Position numbers and translations under genes: made by a program. Below, in pieces: positions 15,125 through 23,089 of a stretch of 45,417 nucleotides of DNA. The first letter of the stretch is position 1; every line of letters begins with the position of its first letter. Source of the DNA: Ruminococcus sp. (GTDB lineage: Bacteria; Bacillota; Clostridia; Oscillospirales; Ruminococcaceae); contig JAFSBM010000135.1 of assembly GCA_017437285.1 (NCBI GenBank), positions 1 to 45,417 on the forward strand, written 5' to 3'. A model generated the notes under the pieces. It had not been told where the DNA came from, did no database searches, and saw nothing but the letters and a program-made list of their open reading frames with translations.

Positions 15125-18100
15125 TTATGCACAAGGATAGGTAGCATTATACTGACTGAGATACTGAGAAGCAATCCTTGACTGTATGAATACTCGGTCT
15201 TCTCTTGTTCCTTTCAGATTTAACCTGTCCATTCCTTGCTTTACTTGGGTCATTACTGTCTGCTCAAAATAAGCATCCTTTTTAAGAATATCATTTCTGT
15301 CATAAACTTTCTGGTCAACATCACTCTTTATTGAAAACAGCATTTCTCGGATATCTTCCTCAAATTCTGAAACAATAGGACTCTGACCTTGTTCCTTGCG
15401 ACGTATATTTTCTTCTCGGATTCGTTTATGTACACGAGCGAATTTTGCGTCATCATTATATTTTCTGAGAAGAGCTTTATTTCTCTTTTGTAAATCTGCC
15501 AATTTCTTTAAAATCTCATCTAATTCTTTAGAATGAGAATAAAACTCTTCCAGTGTAGGAGCAAAACCGAATTCCTTAAACCTCTGCATAAATGCTTCAC
15601 GCAAAGAGATGTATTCAGGGTCTTCCTGGTCGATATTCTGTGTAAAGGAATGAATAGTCTTTTGCCATTTTTCTTTCAGCTCTACACCTCCAGAAATCAT
15701 TTTCATTTCTTCTTCGCCTATCTTACTGAAATTAAAGCTGATATCCTGCATAGCTTCATTGACAAGATGCTTTGTTGAATCGTCACCGCTAAAAGCCTCT
15801 TTCTGATTAATAGTATCAATGCATCTCTGTACTTCTCTAATCATTTCAGGAAGTTTTGTAATTTCCAGTTTTGCAAACGCAAACTTTAAGTCATCATCAC
15901 CAAAAGTACGAACAATATTGCAGCAGTCACGAGCAGAAATCAGCACCTTTTTCAGTTTAAGAAGTTCTTGCTTATCCTCGATAGTAGATACCTCTGAACT
16001 GAATTCTTCAACATTATCTGTAGTGTAATCAAAAAGAACCTGCCGTACAGTTTTCATCTGTGCAACCAATGCATCTTTATCTTCAATTACCTGCATAAAT
16101 GTATCTGTAGCATTGCCTTCTCCTGTTTCTTCAGGGTCATTGAACCTATTTAATTCACGAAGGTACGCCTCGTTGGTTTCATCAAAATTTGCCTTGATGT
16201 TTGCAAAATCTATGATGTAACCGTATCGGTTATCCTTATAAGGTCTGTTTACACGGGTAATTGCTTGTAACAGGTTATGGTCTTTCAGCTTTCTGCCGAA
16301 ATACAGACGTTTAAGTCTTGGTGCATCGAATCCTGTAAGGAGCATATTGAAAACAATTAGGATGTCAACTGTCATATTCTTCTTGAAATCCTTAACAATC
16401 TGCTTTCTGGTTTCTTTATCCTCGCTGTCATGCAGAATTAAACCAGCTTTGAAATGCGTTTTCTGTGAGGCACTTTTATTCAATTCACGCTGTATTTCAT
16501 CGAAGCAAGCAAAGATTTTTCTTGCTTGTTCACTGGTTTCGCATATAACCATTCCAGCAAGCGAATCGTCGCCTTGTATCATGCGGAACTTTTTCAAATC
16601 ACTGATAATATATCGGACAAGCTCCTGTACATAGGTATCATGTTCGATAATCTGACTTTTCTTGATATCTTTTTTCTGAACGAGTGTTTCTAATTTTTCA
16701 TATATTTCTGACAATTTCTCTTTGTAGGATGTTTCTATATCTTCACGAATAATTTTCAATGTATATCCATCTTGAATGGACTTGTCATAATAATAAGTAT
16801 GAAGATAATTGCCGAAAACCTTCCAAGAAGCTCGTTCTTCCTTCAATAAAGGCGTTCCTGTAAGTGCAATTTTGATTGCATTTTCGTCCGCATCAAAAAG
16901 ATTTGCAAGAAAGCTACCTTCAGGCTTGTATCCTCGATGTGCTTCGTCTATAATAAAAACACGCTGTAAATTTGTTGCATAAGCAGGCAGTGTTACTTTT
17001 GTCTTATCTTCTGCAAATCGCTGAATATTTACAACAGTAATTTCTTGCTGACCGCTATTACCTTCCTGAGCCTGATTGTTTCTGAACTGCTGCATAAGTT
17101 CTTCTCTTGAATTTGCAGTTTTTACAACAAGCCCTCTCGCTTCGAATTCCTGAGAAGCTTGTTCTAATAAATCCAGTCGGTCAACTATGAAATAAAATTT
17201 TGCAACCTTATTTTCTTTTGCATAATAATCAGAAAGAATATGTGACAAATAGTAGGAGAGTGCAGTTTTGCCGCTTCCTTGTGTATGCCAGACAACGCCA
17301 GAACGTATGCCTTCTTTTAGTTTTTCACGGATGGCATAGGCAGCAAAAAGTTGCTGGTATCTCATAATATGCTTCTGGTCTGTTACTTCAATCTTACCAT
17401 CTATCTCACGTTCCATTTTGACATAGGCAATACCATACCTGATTATGAACAGAAGTCGCTCAGGGGAACACATAGACGTAATAATACGATTTGTAGGCGT
17501 ATTTATGTTAAGATTCGTCTGATATTCAGGTGTTGTATGTATAACCTGATTATTAAAATCCTTTAAAATCTTCAGTTCAACAGTAGAATCTATTTCTCTA
17601 TACTTGTAATCTTGAATATATGGAGCAATTGATTGATTAAGAGGATTTTCTTCTCTGAAACAATTGAAAGGAGCGTATTCTCGTGCGGCAGTGCAATAAA
17701 ATGCACCCTGTATCGGCACGATGCCGCCTTCAGCGTCGTACTCCATATTATTCGAGAATATCATCAATTGGGTAATATTAATAAATCTGCGGAATTTTTT
17801 ATTAGGGAAGCGTTGTTTGTTCATTCTGGTGCTTTCAGCAACCATTCCACCATGATTATTGGGCTTTTTTACTTCTATGAAAGCTAATGGCAATCCATTA
17901 ATAAACAGCGTTATATCAGGGCGGAATTCATCCTGGTCTCTTTTACAAGTAAATTCAGCAGTACAATGGAACAAATTATTTTCAGGGTTATCAAAATCTA
18001 TTAAACGGGTAGGTGAAACTTTTTTTAAACGAGCATAAAAACTACGTCCAAGGTCATCGTTGTCAAGCTCTTGTCTGATTGATTTTAATACTTGTTCTGC

Positions 18101-18313
18101 TTCACCTTCATATTCAGGATTGAGTTTTTTAAATTGAGAAAGAAAAACTTCTCGCAGAATATTTGTATCTTCATCATATATATGACCCGCTCCGTCTTCT
18201 GTTATTTTTCCGTAGTATGTATATCCAAGTCTTGTTAAATGAACAAGAGCTGGCATCTGAACACGAGTCATTTCATTAAATATCTTTCGTCCGTTTTTAG
18301 CGTTAGTCGACAT
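15125..18313 (-). CDS. hsdR: Type I restriction endonuclease subunit HsdR, 1062 aa
   Basis: The motor and nuclease subunit that translocates DNA with ATP and cuts unmodified DNA. It has an N-terminal PD-(D/E)xK nuclease (DEFRPDITLFI ... LAFIEVKKP, catalytic residues near 130-148), a superfamily 2 helicase with Walker A TQGSGKTALSYY (about 341) and DEAH in IIDEAHRGY (about 453), then the helicase C domain (LLTGFDAPRL, AITRVNRPY) and a helical C-terminus that joins HsdM. Length fits the EcoR124-like family. ATG 18313 (MSTNAKNGRK) has ACAGGAGGG just upstream; the longer frame begins before it without such a site. It is the first gene of the operon. Confidence 0.95.
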   Translation of the reverse strand: MSTNAKNGRKIFNEMTRVQMPALVHLTRLGYTYYGKITEDGAGHIYDEDTNILREVFLSQFKKLNPEYEGEAEQVLKSIRQELDNDDLGRSFYARLKKVSPTRLIDFDNPENNLFHCTAEFTCKRDQDEFRPDITLFINGLPLAFIEVKKPNNHGGMVAESTRMNKQRFPNKKFRRFINITQLMIFSNNMEYDAEGGIVPIQGAFYCTAAREYAPFNCFREENPLNQSIAPYIQDYKYREIDSTVELKILKDFNNQVIHTTPEYQTNLNINTPTNRIITSMCSPERLLFIIRYGIAYVKMEREIDGKIEVTDQKHIMRYQQLFAAYAIREKLKEGIRSGVVWHTQGSGKTALSYYLSHILSDYYAKENKVAKFYFIVDRLDLLEQASQEFEARGLVVKTANSREELMQQFRNNQAQEGNSGQQEITVVNIQRFAEDKTKVTLPAYATNLQRVFIIDEAHRGYKPEGSFLANLFDADENAIKIALTGTPLLKEERASWKVFGNYLHTYYYDKSIQDGYTLKIIREDIETSYKEKLSEIYEKLETLVQKKDIKKSQIIEHDTYVQELVRYIISDLKKFRMIQGDDSLAGMVICETSEQARKIFACFDEIQRELNKSASQKTHFKAGLILHDSEDKETRKQIVKDFKKNMTVDILIVFNMLLTGFDAPRLKRLYFGRKLKDHNLLQAITRVNRPYKDNRYGYIIDFANIKANFDETNEAYLRELNRFNDPEETGEGNATDTFMQVIEDKDALVAQMKTVRQVLFDYTTDNVEEFSSEVSTIEDKQELLKLKKVLISARDCCNIVRTFGDDDLKFAFAKLEITKLPEMIREVQRCIDTINQKEAFSGDDSTKHLVNEAMQDISFNFSKIGEEEMKMISGGVELKEKWQKTIHSFTQNIDQEDPEYISLREAFMQRFKEFGFAPTLEEFYSHSKELDEILKKLADLQKRNKALLRKYNDDAKFARVHKRIREENIRRKEQGQSPIVSEFEEDIREMLFSIKSDVDQKVYDRNDILKKDAYFEQTVMTQVKQGMDRLNLKGTREDRVFIQSRIASQYLSQYNATYPCA

Positions 18314-18371
18314 ATTCTTCCCTCCTGTCTTCACTTCACAAACAGCAAAAACAAACAATTATACAGAATAC

Positions 18372-18400
18372 ATTATACCATATTTTTCAGCAATTTTCAA
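18372..18400 (-). promoter_or_regulatory. Promoter of the hsdRMS operon
   Basis: On the minus strand TTGAAA (18400-18395), a 17-bp spacer and TATAAT (18377-18372), about 60 bases before hsdR. Confidence 0.78.
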
Positions 18401-18427
18401 TCTTTTGCGAGAATTTTTTACAAAAGA

Positions 18428-18460
18428 AAAAGCCATACCGCAGATACGGTATAGCTTTAA
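18428..18460 (-). terminator. Terminator upstream of the hsd promoter
   Basis: An imperfect stem AAAGCCATACCG / CGGTATAGCTTT; on the minus strand it is followed by TTTTTCTTTT. It ends transcription of the small gene at 18467-18718 before the hsd promoter. Confidence 0.75.
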
Positions 18461-18466
18461 TGATTT

Positions 18467-18718
18467 CTAAGAAATCTGTATTGTAAGAGTGATTGCTTTC
18501 TGCTCAGCATTTTGAGGTTCTAACAGACTTATTCCTTCACCATTCTGCGTTATAGAAATAGGCTGTATTTTCTTTTGGGCATTTTCGCAAACATCCGTTT
18601 CTTCTTGAAGCTTAGTCTTTTCTACTAATTCTTCAATATTTAATAATAGTAGAATATTGTCAGTTCTCAAATTTAGAATCCATCCAACTCTACCTTTCTT
18701 TTTAGTACACTGAATCAT
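18467..18718 (-). CDS. Hypothetical protein, 83 aa
   Basis: A small protein starting MIQCTKKKGRVGWILNLRTD, with a Leu-rich helix (NILLLLNIEELVEKTKLQEE) and a polar beta-rich end. Three in-frame ATGs are possible; ATG 18718 is preferred because TGGAGG lies eight bases before it, while the other two are too close to or before the ribosome site. It is a single gene with its own terminator. No family recognised. Confidence 0.65.
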   Translation of the reverse strand: MIQCTKKKGRVGWILNLRTDNILLLLNIEELVEKTKLQEETDVCENAQKKIQPISITQNGEGISLLEPQNAEQKAITLTIQIS

Positions 18719-18773
18719 AAACATGACCTCCATAAAAAATATATTAAACTGCATTTGCAGTTATTATCATAAA

Positions 18774-18802
18774 AATAGGCTGTCGTTATTATAACAACAG
18801 CC
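18774..18802 (-). terminator. Terminator of the 91-aa gene
   Basis: Stem GGCTGT-c-GTTAT / ATAAC-a-ACAGCC, followed on the minus strand by TATTTTTA. A further palindrome, AACTGCATTTGCAGTT, follows at 18747-18762. Confidence 0.72.
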
Positions 18803-18835
18803 AGTGAAAGGAACAAGGCGAATAGTCAAATAGGA

Positions 18836-19111
18836 CTATTCGAGGCAATTGTTGTACTTTAAAATGATGTCGCTGTTAGCGATAATGCCGTTTTTGAGCA
18901 TATACAGTTCTTCACGAAGCTTATCATACCAGCCTTTGAGATGCATTATCATATTACCCTCGCAAATCAGATTGCTGAGTTTGTCAGCGTACTTATTGAA
19001 ATAGTTCTGATTCACAGCAATCTGTGCAGATTCCTTGCTTTCGACAAGTTCGATGACAGCGTACATCCTTTCCTTAAATTCGTTTTTTGTTTCGCTTGTG
19101 TTCATTCGCAT
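18836..19111 (-). CDS. Hypothetical helical protein, 91 aa
   Basis: An all-helical small protein (MRMNTSETKNEFKERMYAVI ... EELYMLKNGIIANSDIILKY) with no recognised motif. ATG 19111 has GGAGG eight bases before it; the frame could also be opened by a TTG two codons earlier, which is too close. A perfect hairpin CGAATAGTC-N6-GACTATTCG (18819-18842) covers the stop codon, and a terminator lies beyond. Probably a small regulatory or accessory protein of the element; function not known. Confidence 0.7.
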   Translation of the reverse strand: MRMNTSETKNEFKERMYAVIELVESKESAQIAVNQNYFNKYADKLSNLICEGNMIMHLKGWYDKLREELYMLKNGIIANSDIILKYNNCLE

Positions 19112-19150
19112 AAGCAATACCTCCTATTTTTTTATTTTTTATAAAATAAA

Positions 19151-19181
19151 AAGTGCTTCCACCAAGATGGCAAAAGCACTT
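19151..19181 (-). terminator. Terminator of the three-gene overlapping train
   Basis: Stem AAGTGCTT / AAGCACTT; on the minus strand it is followed by TTTTATTTTAT. It lies about 85 bases after the stop of the 99-aa gene. Confidence 0.75.
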
Positions 19182-19266
19182 AATATACACATATTTACTT
19201 GTTTAGAAATTCACTTTACACTTATATTATACATCACGGAAAAGCGAAAATCAAGGGACGAAAAGG

Positions 19267-19566
19267 TTAAAATGGAACTTTTTCTGAAAAATTTGCTAAA
19301 TCTAAATGATGAAGGATATCGTAGTTCTTACTTGCTCTACACTTGACCATATTCGTATTCCATATGTTGCGAACTTTAAAATTTATGTAAGTGTAGTAGT
19401 CAATATTTATTGCTTTGTATTTTCTGCAATATTTCAGAAATTTTTGTTTATCGTCCTTATTATAAAAACAGATTATGAAATTAGTTTTCTGTCCTTTATC
19501 AATATGTTGTGACTTGGGTGTTTCAATTTGAATTACATCATCATTTAAAAATATAAATGTTTCAAT
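19267..19566 (-). CDS. Hypothetical protein, 99 aa, probable ATT start
   Basis: An open frame without ATG, GTG or TTG near its beginning: IETFIFLNDDVIQIETPKSQ ... LANFSEKVPF, ending TAA 19269-19267. The codon pattern is coding-like (Lys, Asn, Tyr and Ile rich, as in its neighbours), and the frame is open for 99 codons. An AAGGAGG lies three bases before ATT 19566, and this site is inside the last codons of the preceding gene (overlap 5 bases). The only ATG in frame is far inside (WNTNMVKC) and would lose most of the protein. An ATT start is therefore the simplest reading, as for the gene before it. No family recognised; a +1 frameshift from the upstream gene is the alternative. Confidence 0.6.
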   Translation of the reverse strand: METFIFLNDDVIQIETPKSQHIDKGQKTNFIICFYNKDDKQKFLKYCRKYKAINIDYYTYINFKVRNIWNTNMVKCRASKNYDILHHLDLANFSEKVPF

Positions 19567-19846
19567 CTACCTCCTTATACTTGATTTCAATAACAAAAAA
19601 TCGTGGTTCTTCTATATTGTTTACCATAGCAGTAACCTCTCTGCTAAGTTGCTTTATATAGTAATCAGCGAGCATTCCCTTTTGAATATCATCAGTATCA
19701 TTATGTTCATACGAAAGAAAACGCTTATACAATAGAGCGACAGAAAAAGGGTTCAAAACTATATCCTGTGCATTAATAAGTTCTCTCTCGTGCTCTGCAT
19801 AACCTAAAATGATATCCTGACAAATTTTAGCGTAATCTATAGCAAT
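19562..19846 (-). CDS. Hypothetical protein, 94 aa, probable ATT start
   Basis: Frame IAIDYAKICQDIILGYAEHE ... FFVIEIKYKEVD. From TTG 19756 only the last 64 codons would be read, but that TTG has no ribosome site, and the frame is open and coding-like for 30 further codons back to ATT 19846. There AAGGAGG stands three bases upstream, inside the end of the 90-aa gene (overlap 20 bases). The protein is helical (YKRFLSYEHNDTDDIQKGML) with a short beta end. It is the middle gene of three overlapping genes. Function unknown. Confidence 0.6.
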   Translation of the reverse strand: MAIDYAKICQDIILGYAEHERELINAQDIVLNPFSVALLYKRFLSYEHNDTDDIQKGMLADYYIKQLSREVTAMVNNIEEPRFFVIEIKYKEVD

Positions 19847-20099
19847 CTGCCTCCTTGCTTACATGACACTTGATTTTTAATGGGTCATCTGTGATATCAT
19901 AAAAATAGCACATTTGAAATTTTCTGTTTTCAATGGCGGCAGAATCACCACGATTCAGGTCTTCACGCTGGCTATAAAACTCCAAGAATTTAATCTTACT
20001 ATCTGGGCGTTTAAATGTAATCTGGCAGTCGAGCGCACGGTCGCATTCAAATTGAAAATTGGTTGTTGTGGCGTACTTTTTGTTTTTGTAAATTAACAT
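19827..20099 (-). CDS. Hypothetical protein, 90 aa
   Basis: First gene of the overlapping train, with an ordinary ATG 20099 behind AAGGAGGAATGCT. The sequence is mixed beta and polar (MLIYKNKKYATTTNFQFECD ... MCYFYDITDDPLKIKCHVSK) with four Cys and no signal peptide. The end (SKEADCYRLR) contains the ribosome site of the next gene. An inverted repeat AATACGTC-N5-GACGTATT lies just upstream (20121-20141), perhaps an operator. No family recognised. Confidence 0.72.
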   Translation of the reverse strand: MLIYKNKKYATTTNFQFECDRALDCQITFKRPDSKIKFLEFYSQREDLNRGDSAAIENRKFQMCYFYDITDDPLKIKCHVSKEADCYRLR

Positions 20100-20120
20100 A
20101 GCATTCCTCCTTCTCTATAT

Positions 20121-20141
20121 AATACGTCATTTAGACGTATT
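20121..20141. repeat. AATACGTC inverted repeat, copy 1
   Basis: AATACGTC (20121-20128) and GACGTATT (20134-20141) around a 5-base centre, in the 5' region of the 90-aa gene. The same palindrome with a 4-base centre recurs at 20440-20459. Confidence 0.65.
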
Positions 20142-20348
20142 ACTGACGCTTTAAATTTTAGCTGAGTTTTATTCACTCAGCTTTATTTTCGGCATACAAT
20201 GGTGTTTTTTCTTGTATGTGCCGCTCACGGTTTTCCTCTGTGAGGCGTTCCGTTTTTAATGCGTATAGCTTAAAATGGCTTGATTACGCTGTTTGCTGAG
20301 CTTCGCAGTTAGTGATTTTTTGAAAAACGTTATTTTGACAAAAAGCAC

Positions 20349-20377
20349 TTGACATTATCGAAAAAGCGTGATATAAA
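20349..20377 (+). promoter_or_regulatory. Plus-strand promoter facing the end of the 332-aa gene
   Basis: TTGACA (20349-20354), a 17-bp spacer and TATAAA (20372-20377). A transcript would start about at the stop codon of the 332-aa gene and run antisense to it. No plus-strand gene follows, so an antisense RNA is possible. Only the boxes are seen. Confidence 0.5.
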
Positions 20378-20384
20378 CGGTTAC

Positions 20385-21383
20385 TTACTTTTCTGACAAC
20401 ATAAAATCAACGCCCAATGCATCGCGTATTACTCTGTTTAATACGTCTAAAGACGTATTATCTTCGACTTTAAGCAGAGAGATTAGGGTATCATCTTTGT
20501 ACTCGAAAGAGGCTTTAAGCGTTGCACTCTTTTTTCCTGAATATTTGAGATAATATCTTTCATATTCAATGTCACTAAGTGAATCAACGGACATAGCTTC
20601 GCAAGCTTCAAGCAGTGTTGAACCACTATTTACTAAATTATAAATCTGTTCAAATACGGATTCATCAACAGAACCTGTGCGTTTGGGTTTCGCATCTATT
20701 CCGTTCTTTTCTTTTTGTATTTTAAGTATTTCTTTGTAATCATCTGTTTTTTCATATGCATCACAAAGCTTTGCAAATCCCAACTTTGATATTGTCAGCA
20801 GTTTATTTTTATAAATAATTGTATCGATGAAGTAATTCTCATAGAGCCAGTAGAGGATTACAAATTCTTTTGAAATTTCGAGTTTCTTTTTTCCGCGGTT
20901 TGTTTGATATTCGAAATTTACTAATTCAGAGCATAGTATTTCAATATCGGTATCTGATGTTACTGTTGGGTAAAATGTATTCTGATAAATATCAAATTTA
21001 GCTGTACTGAACTGTTTTTCTCTTTGTACAACTAAGCCTATCTTTTTTTCAAAAAGTAATTTATAATTATGAATCAACTCTTCATTCTTTGTACCGAGTG
21101 CAGAAAGTGAATCAATTATAACCATGCCTATTTTTGATGATTCATCAATGATTTCATTCAGCGCCTTACGCTTTCGATATACTCCGCCTAACACATCAAA
21201 CATAATTTTGATATCTTTAATATTGTATTTTCCTTTGCTGTAAATTTTTTGTATATCAAGTAACCTTTGATAAGCTTTTGTATTCTGTATAGCCTGCATG
21301 TCATTTACAGAAAAACTGCCATTAACGACAGAACCGTATGCTACAATCCCATATTGTCTATTATTGTTGTCCTGAGATTTCAT
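20385..21383 (-). CDS. Degenerate resolvase-like protein, 332 aa
   Basis: Residues 10-125 resemble the catalytic domain of serine recombinases in outline: YGIVAYGSVVNG at the place of YARVSTxxQ, and GMVIIDSLSALGTKNEELIH ... KKIGLVVQ at the place of the conserved DRLGR region. The catalytic Ser and the Arg cluster seem to be missing, so it would not recombine DNA. Residues 180-332 are helical with a Lys-rich middle and possible DNA-binding character (SGSTLLEACEAMSVDSLSDI). ATG 21383 lies behind AAGGAGTTG with its own promoter. It may have become a regulator; the assignment is tentative. The end of the gene carries the second AATACGTC palindrome. Confidence 0.6.
   Translation of the reverse strand: MKSQDNNNRQYGIVAYGSVVNGSFSVNDMQAIQNTKAYQRLLDIQKIYSKGKYNIKDIKIMFDVLGGVYRKRKALNEIIDESSKIGMVIIDSLSALGTKNEELIHNYKLLFEKKIGLVVQREKQFSTAKFDIYQNTFYPTVTSDTDIEILCSELVNFEYQTNRGKKKLEISKEFVILYWLYENYFIDTIIYKNKLLTISKLGFAKLCDAYEKTDDYKEILKIQKEKNGIDAKPKRTGSVDESVFEQIYNLVNSGSTLLEACEAMSVDSLSDIEYERYYLKYSGKKSATLKASFEYKDDTLISLLKVEDNTSLDVLNRVIRDALGVDFMLSEK
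20440..20459. repeat. AATACGTC inverted repeat, copy 2
   Basis: AATACGTC-TAAA-GACGTATT inside the 3' end of the 332-aa gene, 63 bases downstream of the plus-strand promoter. Same arms as 20121-20141. Confidence 0.65.
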
Positions 21384-21404
21384 GTTATCAACTCCTTTTT
21401 CACT

Positions 21405-21433
21405 ATTATATCATACCTTTGAGAAAAAATCAA
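21405..21433 (-). promoter_or_regulatory. Promoter of the 332-aa gene
   Basis: On the minus strand TTGATT (21433-21428), 17-bp spacer and TATAAT (21410-21405), 22 bases before the start codon. Confidence 0.75.
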
Positions 21434-21625
21434 TACTTGTAGCAAAAAAACATGTACATTTTTAATTTTTTCTTACCTTCATAATATTTTGACTTATCTC
21501 ATTTAACATGTAATATAGCCTTGAAAACACGATATCATGCGTATTTGCGGTTAATTATAGTCCATTTGTTTTCATTTAAAAAAACAACTTGATTTATTTT
21601 TGTGAGAAAAATTTTCAAAAACCTA

Positions 21626-21654
21626 TTGACAAATCCGAAAATGTGTGTTATTAT
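21626..21654 (+). promoter_or_regulatory. Promoter of the genes before the integrase
   Basis: TTGACA (21626-21631), 17-bp spacer, TATTAT (21649-21654). About 100 bases of leader follow before ATG 21760. The stretch 21434-21625 is AT-rich and holds nothing else I can name. Confidence 0.72.
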
Positions 21655-21759
21655 ATACTTGTAGTCATTAAGTGAGATGACGCAAAAGCTAAATTTAGAA
21701 TCGCACTTGAGAAAGGGAGTGAGCTATAGCTTAAAAATTTTATACAGGAGGTTTTTACT

Positions 21760-22197
21760 ATGAAAAACAACAAAACTAATGAAAACAACTCAAATCAGGC
21801 TTCAAGAGAAATGATGAAGCAGGAAGCAATCAAAAGGATGATATTTCTAAAAATGCATCCAAACACTATCCGTGATTTCGATAATGAAGACATTGTCAGC
21901 TATTCTGAAAGAATCGGCTATTTGTATTGGGCTGATAAGTATCAAGAAATCATAAAGTCATTTGAAAAGAAAACAGGTTTCTTAGTCTATCATTTGATTT
22001 ATTCTGAAACCGTTTATGGAAGATTGCTGTCTGTTTTATTTGTATCAGATAATATAGAGAACTGGGAAGTCGAAAACGAATTTCTTCATGGATTAACCCC
22101 ATATGTATGGTGTTACAATCTTGACATACCCGAGAATTCAGAATATGGCACCATCTACATTAAGCCTAATATCGGTGGATTGATGAGATATTACTAA
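21760..22197 (+). CDS. Hypothetical protein, 145 aa
   Basis: An Asn-rich N-terminus (MKNNKTNENNSNQASREMMK) leads into a mixed helix/strand domain with many aromatic residues (YSERIGYLYWADKYQEIIKS, PYVWCYNLDIPENSEYGTIY). It starts at ATG 21760 after ACAGGAGG. It is first in a row of small genes leading to the integrase. Proteins of this size and place are common accessory proteins of integrated elements; I cannot name the family. No signal peptide or membrane helix. Confidence 0.75.
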   Translation: MKNNKTNENNSNQASREMMKQEAIKRMIFLKMHPNTIRDFDNEDIVSYSERIGYLYWADKYQEIIKSFEKKTGFLVYHLIYSETVYGRLLSVLFVSDNIENWEVENEFLHGLTPYVWCYNLDIPENSEYGTIYIKPNIGGLMRYY

Positions 22198-22233
22198 AAA
22201 GATATCTACGTTAATACTAAGCAAAAAACATAA

Positions 22234-22262
22234 CTCAGAGTTGCTTATATAAGCACTCTGAG
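22234..22262 (+). terminator. Hairpin between two small genes
   Basis: Stem CTCAGAGT(T)GCTT / AAGCACTCTGAG around ATAT, followed by GATTTCTT. Possibly an intrinsic terminator or an attenuator; the next gene starts only 27 bases later. Confidence 0.6.
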
Positions 22263-22288
22263 GATTTCTTAAAACAGGAGGGTTTATC

Positions 22289-22732
22289 ATGAACAAAAAC
22301 AATAATATTACTAATGTCTTAATCGATACATTTTATCTTACAGCAGATGAATTTATTAAGACTAAAAATGATGCTTACCTTTTTTCAGCTACTGAATTTC
22401 TTTTTCAGATAATGGAAAACATAGGTGAAATTTCATTTGAAAAAACGATTGAAATTTATAATAAAGCTTTTTCTCTCATATGTGAAGAAAAGTATAAGAA
22501 TGACCTTGAAATAGCCTCATCCTATATGATAAAAGAATTTTATGCCGACAAAGGAAAACTAAAAGATGTTAATGAAGTCATGAAAGAATCAGCATCTAAA
22601 TATGAAAAAGAACTTTATAGCGAACTCGCTGATACATATGTTTATAGAAAGCAAAGGCTCTTAACCATTGTATGGCAGGTAGTAGCAAGAGAATTAATCT
22701 TCAGACAAATGCTTCGCTGTATCTCAAATTGA
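22289..22732 (+). CDS. Hypothetical helical protein, 147 aa
   Basis: An all-helical protein (NVLIDTFYLTADEFIKTKND, LEIASSYMIKEFYADKGKLK) without membrane segment or motif. ATG 22289 has CAGGAGGG eight bases upstream. It is the second small gene before the integrase. The helical repeats and length suggest a small protein-protein interaction domain, but nothing decides its role. Confidence 0.72.
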   Translation: MNKNNNITNVLIDTFYLTADEFIKTKNDAYLFSATEFLFQIMENIGEISFEKTIEIYNKAFSLICEEKYKNDLEIASSYMIKEFYADKGKLKDVNEVMKESASKYEKELYSELADTYVYRKQRLLTIVWQVVARELIFRQMLRCISN

Positions 22733-22737
22733 TGTTT

Positions 22738-22771
22738 AAGCAGGCACACTGACCTGTGCCTGCTTTTATAA
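22738..22771 (+). terminator. Rho-independent terminator before the integrase unit
   Basis: A perfect 10-bp stem AAGCAGGCAC / GTGCCTGCTT, then TTATAATT. It would limit readthrough into the integrase genes. Confidence 0.82.
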
Positions 22772-22792
22772 TTACTAAAAGGAGGAATGCTT

Positions 22793-23089
22793 ATTAACAA
22801 CATCATTTTAAATTTAAGCAAGAATATGCCTGCAACAGACGGAACAGGCGCTCTTGCATACGGACAAAATCTGGGTGCATATACTGCTCCCAGGGGGATG
22901 ATTTTGAATCTCGACAAAACAGATAAAACCACTAATCCATTCCTGCTTATCCTCAGCGATGAGCAGAAAGAGGCAATGAAAATTAACCTCAAAATCGGAA
23001 TTTACAAGCAGTTACACGAAAATGGTTTCATAAACACATTTCAGCTAAAAAAACTGATTTCACTGAATGGTGGTGGCGACTTATGCTGA
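22793..23089 (+). CDS. Small protein coupled to the integrase, 98-100 aa
   Basis: Residues 1-55 include GTGALAYGQNLGAYTAPRGM; the C-terminal helices (LKIGIYKQLHENGFINTFQL) look like the SHOCT-type short helical domain common in small proteins beside serine recombinases. The in-frame ATG 22787 stands only one base after AAGGAGG, too close; ATT 22793 is seven bases away and fits better, as in the 19.5-kb train. Its TGA overlaps the integrase ATG (ATGCTGA), so the two are translationally coupled. A role in controlling recombination direction (an excision factor) is possible but unproven. Confidence 0.68.
   Translation: MNNIILNLSKNMPATDGTGALAYGQNLGAYTAPRGMILNLDKTDKTTNPFLLILSDEQKEAMKINLKIGIYKQLHENGFINTFQLKKLISLNGGGDLC

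Larger units (their letters stand above)
20100..20384. other. Intergenic region with hairpin, operator-like repeat and gene remnant
   Basis: Contains the palindrome at 20121-20141, a hairpin AGCTGAGT / ACTCAGCT at 20160-20182 (T-rich on the plus side), and on the minus strand a 35-codon open stretch without start (20283-20177, HFKLYALKTERLTEENRERH ... PLYAENKAE) that reads like the end of a lost gene. A plus-strand promoter sits at 20349-20377. Confidence 0.5.

Noticed and set aside
19306-19512. Plus-strand frame of 68 codons
   Set aside because: It has no ribosome site and lies antisense to the coding-like 99-codon minus frame.
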